A DNA stretch of 26,420 nt. Source: Actinidia chinensis (lineage: Eukaryota; Streptophyta; Magnoliopsida; Ericales; Actinidiaceae). Below, one piece after another: positions 18,797 to 26,420 of the stretch (positions are counted from its first letter, which is position 1; every line of letters starts with the position of its first letter). Below the pieces are notes generated by a model, which did no database searches, was not told the DNA's origin, and worked only from the letters and a program-made list of their open reading frames with translations. The stretch lies in NCBI GenBank assembly GCA_009663005.1, contig VIGQ01002187.1, forward strand, positions 1-26,420. The letters run 5' to 3'. Position numbers and translations under genes: made by a program.

Positions 18797-20802
18797 AGCT
18801 ACCGTGTCCGTGCGAGCAATGCGCGGATTGCCGCAAGGCGCCGAGGCGTCTTATGCACTATACTCAACCACACATTAGCTAAACGCCACAATGACGCTGG
18901 AGACGCCTTTTACAGGAGTGTGCTACTTATAAAGATATTTGCAGAAGATATCCCTTGGGACGCAGATTATCAAAAAAGCCTGAGTTGTGCGATCACGTTG
19001 ACGCGAAGATAACCGAACGCGAAGAGACCGCAATCCGCGGGAAAGAGCAGGCAAGCACAACAGAAACTCACCCAGCAACAAGAGGGAGGAGCTTGTAGGA
19101 TATAGAATAGCTTACTGCTCGTCAGTCCCCCCTCCATAGAGAGATGATGCAAAATTTCGCGGCAGCAGTCGCCCAGATACCAGTGAGCGAGAGGCTGGGT
19201 GGGTTACCCCTTCATCAACGGACGCTATCCCATCTCATCTCTCAATACTAACGTGTATGGACGCCAACCGCCACCCAACCGCACAACGCTGATTCATAAC
19301 TAAGTATGTTTATACTTCAACCTGCTGGTGAGCGCAAGATCCCGAATATAAGATTGACAGCTGCCCACCAATACAATAGGACGAGAGAAGGGCTTCTGAT
19401 TGGAGTCACCACTAGGACCAACACGTGTTCAGTAGGAGGATGTGGGAGAAAGGGGAGGTCAAAGCGTCACTTCAAGAGGGCAATCGTGCCTGGATTACGG
19501 GTGGCCTGCGTGTGTGGTGATGGATCAGCTCGGCGGCCAGGTTCCTATACGAGTCTGCAACAGAACCATCCAATCAAGCTGGGGAGAGGAAATACAGCCA
19601 GGGGTACACTCTGTTATTCGGTCTTCATCTCCGACAGGCGGGGACCAACAACAGCATAGGCCTTGCATTGGCTTTTGAACAGGTGTTGATCGCTTCACCA
19701 AGACCAAGGGCGGAGAAGTGGGGCCTCCATGATCCTTTGAGGCCCTGTATCCACGTAACGATGGACTTCATTAACTACTGTGATCGGAACAAGATTATTC
19801 CTGTTATCCTTCCTCCTATTAACCCACACGCTGCAGCCGCCTGATGTAGTGAGTTAAAACCTTCTTCAACTGCGTACTCTCAAAAGGAGCTACAACACAC
19901 CTTCACACTGGCCCGGGCTATCTGTATCAAGAAAAGCCGACTTCTCCACCTGTTTGGAAAGCCCGGACGAGCACGTTTACTTCAGGGTTAATACTCAAGT
20001 CTTTGAGTCTACGGGTATAGCACCCCTCCAGCCCCAACGTTATCCTCCACCGCTTTGCTGAGCCTTCTCCTAAGGCCTTGATGGCAGCGGAGAGCTCTGC
20101 TTCAACCTATTCTGGCAAGGATTGGCTCAACATAGAGACTCTACTAGCACAAAGTGCTAAGGATCAGGGCAGTAAGGAGCTAAGGAAAAGGAAGATAGCC
20201 GCTCATGCACACACTCTCAATCAAAGATCAATATCCACAGTGAGGTAGAGGCTGTTCAAGAGGTGGTTAGACTCAGAAAGCCGCAAAAGAACAAGAGCAA
20301 AGCTCTTGACTTTCAGGAACCTTGATGAACATCAAGGTAAAGACTCTAGTCTATTCTCTCATAGGAGTAGATAAAGCACGCCAGTATGAGCAAGTAAAAC
20401 AACCGGAAGAAGAAAGAAGGCAGAAGAGGTTAGAGAAGCAGAAGAGGTTAGAAAAGAGAGTGGCTGAACCAGGCACGCCACAAGCAATAAGGAGAGAGTG
20501 ACTCAGGGAGAAGCGTGAGAAGGCGGTTGAGGGAAAGGAAAGAGCGAACAGGCCAAAGCCAAGAAGGCAAGAAGAAGTGCAGAAACGCAGGCTGAAAGAG
20601 AGCGTCGAAAACAAAGCCCGCGACGCACAAGAGCGAAGCTCTAAAATTGTCTTCCCCAAGCGGCAATAAGAAGACTTCAAAAGATCTGCCGTCGAGAAGA
20701 GCCGGCGCGTAGAGTAGTGTGGGCGCGCGTGTCACCAACGCTGCGACGCCTCCTGCCTAACTCGCACTCCATTACCACCGCAGCGCGCATGCCAAACTCT
20801 AT
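18797..20802 (+). mobile_element. pogo-2: second Fot1/Pot2-type element, inactive
   Basis: Contains a full-length but broken pogo transposase (18891-20720). The element ends are not firmly resolved. A candidate boundary is TAGAG at 18794-18798 against the complement of the same pentamer at 20797-20801, giving about 2.0 kb with TA at both edges, but the inverted repeats inside are weak. On that reading the element begins in the telomere-like repeat and ends 1 bp before the copia-C LTR. Confidence 0.75.
18891..20720 (+). pseudogene. pogo-2 transposase
   Basis: The likely start is ATGACGCTGGAGACGCC at 18891. The CENP-B-like DNA-binding half shows QQKLTQQQEG (about 19058-19090, in frame pieces) and MMQNFAAAVAQIPVSERL (19144-19194). 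The first DDE aspartate is the GAC at 19380-19382, next to EKGF. The middle shows CVCGDGSA and a YSQGYTLLFGLHL block (about 19510-19640). The second aspartate is lost: near 19735-19745 the LILDGHGSH motif is corrupted, though VTMDFINYCDRNKII follows cleanly. The third is kept in TLQPPDV (GAT at 19843-19845). HTGPGYLY and TFTSGLILKSFESTGIAPL (about 19905-20025) follow. The C-terminus is a basic, coiled-coil-like tail ending at KIVFPKRQ. There is no zinc knuckle, unlike pogo-1. Confidence 0.87.
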
Positions 20803-21012
20803 TGTGGGCGGAGGACAGAACGGAGAGGACTCGTTGATTATTCTATGGAGTAGAGATGTGTAAGTGCTATATACATGAGGTAACGTCAGTATAGGATGTA
20901 GATGACATCAGCGAAGGTATTTTTTTTTTCGAAAGGGGTAGAAGATACTAGAAGATATGATGAGGGAGTATCGGGCCGCCACACGGACATCTAACCGTGT
21001 TGGCTGACACAC
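20803..21012 (-). repeat. 3' LTR of copia-C
   Basis: Shares GGCGGAGGACAGAA, GGAGAGGACTCGTTGATTAT, AGAAGATACTAGAAGAT, ATCGGGCCG and TCTAACCGTGTTGGCTGACA with 26160-26352. A run of ten T (20920-20929) is present here and absent from the other copy. Confidence 0.92.
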
Positions 21013-21114
21013 CCCAGCTTGAGTGATGATAAGTAACGAAAGCTGAAAAGATAGCAACTCTAGTACTTCCTCGATAGTGGTATCTGCATATGAAGGTCGA
21101 TGTACCACAACCTA

Positions 21115-21960
21115 ATTAGGCTAAGTTAGGGTGACTGGACATCCTCTGAATTCGTTCGGGTCTGCAGCTTTGATGAGATCTCACTAAAGTCCTAATGTCG
21201 TACAAAATGAGCGTGTTCTGACGAGAAGAAAGATCTTCGTGAGCCGGTCGCTGGCATTTCTGCAGTGGGTTTCCACTCAATCTGCAGTCTGCCTTATGAT
21301 ATCTCCTGGCGTATCCACTGGTGGTGCACACGTCTACGTGCTTGAGCTCGTCGACGCTTATCAATTTGTCTTCGTTGGCAATTGGGACCAGTCTGCTGGT
21401 TGTCACATCCAGAGTGATGGTGTACATTTCTGGATCGTCGAATTGCCTGGAGCAGCGTTGCCACCAGTCCATCTCTGAGCCTGCTAGTGAGAGAGAAGCA
21501 GCTCAGCTTCCCGTAGTTGACTTTCGTGACTGATCGTTGAACTGTCGCTTTCCAGTTAGATAGGTAATCCATAAAGCTTGAAGAGATAGCCTGAGAGCTT
21601 CGACTGTCCCTCCGGCTCATCTGCAAAAAGCCGCATCCGATGCGCCATAGATAACGGTTCTAGCTCCTGTTGCCGCTTCAGTGTTGAAATGCTCGTAATG
21701 CCATTTGGGATATCCGCTTACGCTCGAATAGCGAGATTTCGTTGTGCCGATTAGGTATCGCCAGACATGCTTGGATGCTACAGTGTTTTCTGCCCTGGTT
21801 TTGGAGATGAGTGCAGTATTGATATGCCGTGCAACGTCAACGCGTTGATGTTGAGATGTATGCCAATGAGCCAACTCAGCTGCTTGCATATCTTGTGTGT
21901 CCGAGCGCGTTTGGGTTCTTCCGTACGGCATAAGATAGTTTTCCTTCAATGGCACGTCTG
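21115..21960 (-). pseudogene. copia-C RNase H
   Basis: KHVWRYLIGTTKSRY (about 21735-21785) and YGASDAAF (about 21625-21650, first catalytic aspartate) open the region. FMDYLSNWKA (about 21545-21575), REAELLLS (about 21490-21515, catalytic glutamate), MDWWQRC (21452-21472), CDNQQT (about 21390-21407, next aspartate), and a LKHVDV / HHQWIRQEI overlap of two frames (about 21300-21345) continue it. All blocks fit a copia RNase H and its C-terminal extension. Confidence 0.9.
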
Positions 21961-22640
21961 GATACGTCTATTAATCTTGAGGTCGAATTTTGTCGTATCT
22001 TGTTGATGACTGAGTCCTGGATTCGGTAATGGAGTTCCGTGACTCCTCTCGTATCACTCGAATCCCTAGAACCATTTAAGCTGCCTAGCTCTCGAATATC
22101 GGATGTTCTTTAACAGCTGTTTTTGTTTAAACACTTGATAAGCGTTTATGTTGAGTGGATGCACGAGGACACGATATCATCCACGTAAAAGAACACAATT
22201 AAGTGATCGCTGGCGTGAACAGACTGGAGCTCCTAGTACTGGCTTTAAGCCAAGTTTTCTCAAGGTTGAAGACAGCTCCTGGTCTCAGAGCAATGGGCTT
22301 CTTTTGCATGAGTGCTCGTTTGCAGCTCAAGAAGCTCACCAGACCCATAGTGAAGGCCTGCTGGGCGTACGGCAGTCATCTTTTGTGGTAAGCTTTGGCG
22401 TTGAGAAAAGCGTTCAACGCATCAAATTGAAACATCTCAAGTCCAAATGCGCCTGCAATTGCGATAAGAGATCGTAGGAACTTTTATCGCTAGTGTGGCT
22501 GCATATTGTCTCCCCACGGTTCTTGAAGGTCACCTCGTACGAAAGGCGTGGCTTGTACTTTACAAATATCCATCTTCGTCAAACTTTTACGTGAAGACCC
22601 ACATCAGAGGCAGTATCTCGGCGTCTGCTGTAGTCGAAGT
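21960..22640 (-). pseudogene. copia-C reverse transcriptase (YVDD-type)
   Basis: LMWVFT (22590-22607) and KFDEDGYL (22563-22586) open the domain, interrupted by one stop between them. ATLAIK follows near 22455-22475. The catalytic block is LIVFFYVDDIVSS, with YVDD at 22176-22187, fully intact. Frames change between blocks. The domain copies element RNA into cDNA. Confidence 0.9.
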
Positions 22641-23479
22641 TGCCTCCGTGCGTTTGAACATCTTTTGCCCAGCGCTATCAGGTTCTTTTCGGGCTGCCTG
22701 GTAATTCCGCGCTCAACGGATGTTTCCTTGAGGTCTTTCCAGCGTTTGGCGGTGGGGAAGCTTGAATCGCGATGGAGCTTATCTTCGGTAGTTCTCCAGC
22801 GAGTTTTGATGACAGTGTCGGATTTGCTGCTGCTGCAAAGCTGCATAGTAATGTGGCTAGGGCTTGATTTGGGGCGCTTCCTAGCTCTTTTGGCCGGATA
22901 TGATGTTGCTGCTGCTAACCGCGGGTCAGCTTTTTCGGGTGCGGGTTGTTTCTCCCGCGATCTGGATATAGTTGTTCGAGCTCGCCCATCTCTTGGTAGA
23001 GTTTGAGGGTGCGTCTTGAGGCTGCTATAGTGTCTTCTCTTGCTGAGGTACTCTAACATGGATACTGAGCTATCGTTTATCTTGGATAGACTGTTGTTGT
23101 CTTCTTGGTCTGATTGCATCTCGTGCAGGCAACTGCCGCTTGCAAACGGTTGTTCTGGAGTTCTGCTCTTCTGCAGTTTTGCCTGATCGTCCTCCGCATC
23201 CTGCGCATCCATGTGGGTGATATCTTCGTCTCCCTCTGCTGAGGCGGAGCTTGTATTGTCGCGAATGATGGTTCTGGCTCGGTAGATAGTTTAAATGCGT
23301 ATGAGGCTCGTCACTCCTTCTGAATCTCGTGTTGCACTGCGTGTCGCCCGTGGACTGCATTGGCGCGATTAAGATCGCTTAGAGTAACTTGTGCTCTGCG
23401 GGTAAGTATACTAGAGTCTCGATGTCTTCTTGTTATTATAGCCTCTTTTTCTACGACTAAGTATGCTAAAGAGGGACTA
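22640..23479 (-). pseudogene. copia-C integrase-RT linker
   Basis: A long open frame of 202 codons (23212 to 22604) rich in K, R, S, P and Q, with ATSYPAKRARKRPKSS and later AKRWKDLKE, a tail that leads directly into the reverse transcriptase. Low-complexity linkers of this kind separate integrase and reverse transcriptase in fungal copia polyproteins. It is not an independent gene, although it is the longest open stretch of the element. Confidence 0.7.
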
Positions 23480-24179
23480 TGCCTTAAAAATACGTTCGTA
23501 CCGCCGAATTACTTGGTCTTCTTAGGTACCATATGCGAAAATGTTGTGGGGTCATATCCCAACCAAGTATCAATAAAGGTACGAGGATGCAAGCTTGTCA
23601 GCCTTCTTCAACTTCTGTTGTGAGGAACTGTAAGCTTGGCATCCATCGGAGCAAAAGAGCAATTAAAGGCGGCTTGCGTGGACAATTCGTTTGGCGTCTT
23701 CCAGTCGATGGCTTTCGTTTGGAGCGTCCCCGAAACGTTGGTGATTCGAGGATGCCAGTGATGGATAGCTAATTGACAGTTTGACTTCGGTAGCCCTGCC
23801 TTGAATTCGAAAGCGCTCTTGCTTTTGTGATGATGATATGGCCTGCCTTTTCTGCTTGGCCAAGCTGCTCAGCAGTGCAGGGGCTCGTAGCTCGATCTTG
23901 AAGCCTGCTTGCTTCGCGTCTCATAGAGCTCAAGGCCCATAGCCTCGCCTCACCATCAATCTTGAGTACGGCTACAATATAACCATTACGACGTTGGATG
24001 TTGTTAATAATGCTTTTAGAGCTGGCACTACTATTGCAGTGTCTTGTTGGTGAGTGTGGCACCTCAGGCACTTCGAGTACTAACACACAGCGTTGTTGTG
24101 CAAGTATCGGTCCCGTGTAGCAAGTCTCCCAGTTGGGATGGTTGTACAAGGTAACTATAATCCGATAGAACGGCCTTGA
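23480..24179 (-). pseudogene. copia-C integrase
   Basis: One frame (24149 down to 23769) carries VAVLKIDGE, with its aspartate codon at 23955-23957, and AEQLGQAEKAGHIIITKARA, whose second glutamate codon is at 23850-23852. There are 34 residues between them, as expected for a DD35E integrase. A GYDPTTF / FRIW block near 23530-23560 marks the end of the domain. The first aspartate is not identified. Two of three catalytic residues are therefore present in a single open frame. Confidence 0.8.
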
Positions 24180-24340
24180 TAAGCCGGATCTCAGGTTGGC
24201 GCCTGCCTCACTGAGCTGTCAAATTTCGCTTCAATGCAGGTAATCGATTCCTGCAGCGAGTGCTGAGCATCGGCTCTAGGCTATACCCGCAATCTCTTTC
24301 AAATGATCGAATCGCTTCTTTGCTGCATGAAGGCAAAAAC
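24180..24340 (-). pseudogene. copia-C pre-integrase segment
   Basis: On the minus strand, YSLEPMLSTRC followed by ALKRNLTAQ and then RRQPEI in a shifted frame fits the cysteine end and exit of the pre-integrase zinc finger. The histidine end near 24330 is not cleanly readable. Confidence 0.65.
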
Positions 24341-24399
24341 AGCTTATGAGCGTCCACGTATAAGATGCTGCAATCGGGACGTCGATCTTCCTCGAGGTT

Positions 24400-24870
24400 T
24401 GTAAGACTCGTCGTCGAGGCTGTAGCCAAAGGACTTAGCGTTGGTCGGTCGTTGTCGTCGCATCGATAATCCAGTGGCCATCCTTGTGCTGTAGTGAGCA
24501 GAGGACATTTGACGGATGATTCTGATATAAACACTCGTCCGGAGTCAAACCTGAACGCCTTACTCTCCGCGCCATTTGAGAGGCTTACAACGTTTGTCTG
24601 AAGAAAACCTTCTACAAGGCCAACTTCTGTGAGTTGAATCTGACCTACGCCCTGAGGCAGGGTTAGCATTGAGGAAAGGAACCTTTCCCCAGGACTGTTA
24701 TAGGCACTCCGATACTCCCGCAAAGGGAATCTTGTTGATCTGCTTGGCGCGTCTCTGTCCATTCCAAAACGAGTGGAGTTTGCAGACATGGATGTTGGAG
24801 CCAGGGTCAAGGATCAATCGGTTGATAATCGTAGGAGAGCATTCTGCTGTACCTGCTGCGGCTGTGTAAC
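24400..24870 (-). pseudogene. copia-C protease
   Basis: An aspartic protease that would process the polyprotein. The active-site block reads RLILDPGSNIHVC with DPGSN at 24794-24808: the aspartate and glycine are present, with P in place of the usual S or T. It is followed in another frame by QIQLTEVGLVEGFLQTNVVS and FRFDSGRVF (about 24520-24650), the downstream strand pattern of copia proteases. Confidence 0.8.
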
Positions 24871-24949
24871 GGAGAATGAAACTGTGGGCAGCAAAAGCTC
24901 TGGCTAGCTGTGCAATCTCTCTCGTCATCCAGCTTCCAATTTCGTTTAT

Positions 24950-25813
24950 GCTCGCAATCTTCGTGTTATCTTGGTAAGATATTCCTAATTCTCTTCGACT
25001 TGCGATGGGCTTTTAAGGTCGGCCAATCTAGCTTCTACGTCCTTATTTGGTCGAAGTTCTCGGTCTTGTGAGGAGTGATTGGGAAAAGAGGGTACCCAGC
25101 AGTCCTGTGTACCAGTGTTTGCCTCAGCAAATACACCTTGGTGTCCTTTCTGATAGCTCTCGCATGACGATGTTCCTCTTCTTCGTTTGAACTCTGCTTT
25201 TCCGCAAGCGTTTAGACTCGCAAAAGGTCCCGAGTGATGATGTAGAAGGACTCGTTCTTGGTGATACATCCTAAACTGCGCAATATAATCCGCTAGTGAT
25301 TGGATCTAATTTATTCTTCCAGTGGTTTCTTTCAAGATAAGGTCTTGATGCGGCTGAGGCGCCCACTCTGGTGCGACCGCTCTCACGACTGTCAAAAATC
25401 GTCCTTGAGCGCGATTCCCTGTCGTCTCGGGAAGGTCCTGCTTTCCCTGCATTGGTTCGTAACGTGAATCCATTCGTCACCATTGTTCGAGGTTGCGGCC
25501 TCGAGGCTTCCCCCCCTTCTTGCAGAGCGCGGGTAACTTTGGTTCCAGCTCTCTGTTTGCGTACAGCTGCTGTCGGTGCAAGCTGCTGCTTGGAGCGCGA
25601 TTAGCGATCATAAATCTCGTCCTTTCCGTTGATTTAGGTAGAGGTGCGAGTTGCGATCGTTCGGGGCTTATCTCCATAAGCAGCTCGCCTTCTTTTCGCT
25701 TCATGTTCGCATATTCTGTTCTCTCGACTCTCCATCGTGCAGGAATCGCTGTACAATTGCCTGCTGTGCCTGCCGTCCAGCTGGCTATCGTGGTTGCCTC
25801 CAGCCCTACATCG
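24950..25813 (-). pseudogene. copia-C gag, middle and C-terminal part
   Basis: The region continues the gag reading in changing frames. The block around 24985-25269 contains NACGKAEF and later QDCWVPSF, possible remains of a C-rich zinc knuckle, followed by NKDVEARLADLK, the style of the gag-protease junction in this lineage. The knuckle spacing is not clean. Confidence 0.55.
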
Positions 25814-25993
25814 CTAGGCAAGTTTTTGTGGGTTCGATAGCTTCGGTAGCTCATCCTTCGGCTTGAGATGTCGCCTACTTCCGGTAGCGTCTACGACGGC
25901 CTTTTCTCGTCGTAGCGGAACCATGACTCCCATCTGCTGTTTTATCCAGTACGAACTGTCCACGCGTGTGACTCCTTCGTCGCTAAGCGCCAT
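25814..25993 (-). pseudogene. copia-C gag, N-terminal part
   Basis: Starting at ATG (25993 reading down), the frame gives 59 codons beginning MALSDEGVTRVDSSYWIKQQ and stops at TAG (25814-25816). The sequence continues in a shifted frame with DVGLEATTIASWTAGTAG and WRVERTEYANMKRKEGE, so the stop is a break, not the real end. The start lies about 150 bp inside the primer-binding site, a normal leader length for a copia element. No signal peptide or membrane segment is seen. Confidence 0.55.
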
Positions 25994-26142
25994 CGTGATC
26001 TATCGATCGTATTACCAGTCGGCTCTTAATGCTGCAAGGGCTTCGACAAGGTGTGTAAATAGCGATGCCGACGTTTACGGCTATCGAAAATCGGGGTTTA
26101 TTTAGTGCACATAATGGAACGCAGTCGTTGTCAATTGCAGTG

Positions 26143-26159
26143 CAATCCGGGCTCATAAC
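26143..26159 (-). other. copia-C primer-binding site, initiator tRNA-Met anticodon arm
   Basis: Directly inside the 5' LTR the minus strand reads GTTATGAGCCC (26149-26159), complementary to GGGCTCATAAC, the 3' side of the anticodon stem and loop of initiator tRNA-Met as I know it from fungi. Established: Drosophila copia primes with a 39-nucleotide 5' half of initiator tRNA-Met cut in the anticodon region. The match here ends at the equivalent of position 39. Confidence 0.7.
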
Positions 26160-26352
26160 TGTGGGGCGGAGGACAGAAAGGAGAGGACTCGTTGATTATT
26201 CTATGGGTGAGATTGTGTGCTTATATAATGATGTATACGTCAGTAAGGATGTAGATCTTACATCAGCGAGTATCGAAAGTGGAGAAGATACTAGAAGATC
26301 TGATTAGATTATCGGGCCGACCCACGTACTCTAACCGTGTTGGCTGACAACA
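26160..26352 (-). repeat. 5' LTR of copia-C
   Basis: Direct repeat of 20803-21012. On the minus strand it begins TGTTGTCAGCCAACACGG and ends CCGCCCCACA, so TG...CA ends are intact. It abuts a primer-binding site at its inner edge. Confidence 0.92.
26221..26227 (-). promoter_or_regulatory. TATA box in the 5' LTR of copia-C
   Basis: The minus strand reads TATATAAGC in the middle of the 5' LTR, a suitable place for the start of the element transcript running leftwards. In the 3' LTR the site is altered. Confidence 0.5.
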
Positions 26353-26420
26353 ATGGTGGACCTACCGCTCACATTTTGGACTGAACATTTCGTCTACTAC
26401 GCTGTATCCGCGTTAGGATA
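26353..26420. other. right flank, no feature recognised
   Basis: Sixty-eight bases beyond the copia-C LTR show no motif. They do not repeat the bases left of 20803. Confidence 0.4.

Larger units (their letters stand above)
20803..26352 (-). mobile_element. copia-C: full-length Ty1/copia retrotransposon of a second lineage
   Basis: The element is about 5.55 kb on the minus strand, between LTRs of about 200 bp. All expected parts are recognisable: 5' LTR with TATA box, primer-binding site, gag start, protease, pre-integrase, integrase, linker, reverse transcriptase with YVDD, and RNase H. It is the best preserved element in the window but still carries several frameshifts and stops. Its reverse transcriptase and RNase H words differ from copia-A/B, so it is a separate lineage. 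The flanking pentamers (TCTAT and ATGGT) do not match. Confidence 0.92.

Noticed and set aside
18797..20802. Firm terminal inverted repeats for pogo-2
   Set aside because: Only TAGAG and a loose ATGCGCG / AGGCGTC similarity are shared between the two ends; too weak to set boundaries.
22604..23212. 202-codon minus-strand frame as a separate gene
   Set aside because: It lies exactly between integrase and reverse transcriptase of copia-C and runs into the RT lead-in; it is the polyprotein linker.
26143..26160. tRNA gene fragment
   Set aside because: Only the anticodon-arm match is present, directly at an LTR edge; no cloverleaf can be built. A primer-binding site explains it.
1..26420. CRISPR array, rRNA or tRNA genes
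   Set aside because: No regularly spaced repeats, no rRNA core words and no tRNA cloverleaf were seen; the content is eukaryotic.

Overview
The window looks like a transposable-element graveyard from a filamentous ascomycete (Pezizomycotina-type). No intact host gene is visible. The evidence is the combination of element families: Ty1/copia retrotransposons of two fungal lineages, Fot1/Pot2-type pogo transposases, and a relic of the fungal telomere-linked RecQ helicase family. TA-rich tracts poor in CA and TG, as left by repeat-induced point mutation (RIP), support this. All coding regions are broken by frameshifts and stops, so single open frames mean little. Identification rests on conserved protein motifs that continue from frame to frame.

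Layout. (1) 1-~4010, plus strand: old copia relic (copia-A): pre-integrase zinc finger, integrase, reverse transcriptase, RNase H, polypurine tract and a barely recognisable 3' LTR; its 5' end lies left of the window. (2) 4011-4329: TA-rich tract. (3) 4330-6180: complete but dead pogo/Fot1 element (pogo-1) with ~70 bp terminal inverted repeats. (4) 6207-12379, minus strand: full-length copia (copia-B) with two ~200 bp LTRs, of the same family as copia-A but in opposite orientation. (5) 12380-13910: RIP-like tracts alternating with GC-rich islands that I cannot assign. (6) 13911-14160: cluster of short repeats with two inverted CCAAT boxes. (7) ~14270-18530, plus strand: relic of a large gene with a C-terminal RecQ helicase and an N-terminal half that carries what I read as tyrosine-recombinase signatures. 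(8) 18537-18796: palindrome, short direct repeats and telomere-like TTAGGG units. (9) ~18800-20800, plus strand: second pogo/Fot1 relic (pogo-2). (10) 20803-26352, minus strand: full-length copia of a different lineage (copia-C), the best preserved element, with YVDD reverse transcriptase and a primer-binding site matching the initiator-tRNA-Met anticodon arm. (11) 26353-26420: unassigned flank.

The genes do not form a pathway. The most interesting object is the recombinase-like plus RecQ relic at 14.3-18.5 kb, next to telomere-like repeats. It suggests a subtelomeric or formerly subtelomeric position, or a mobile element that couples a recombinase with a helicase.
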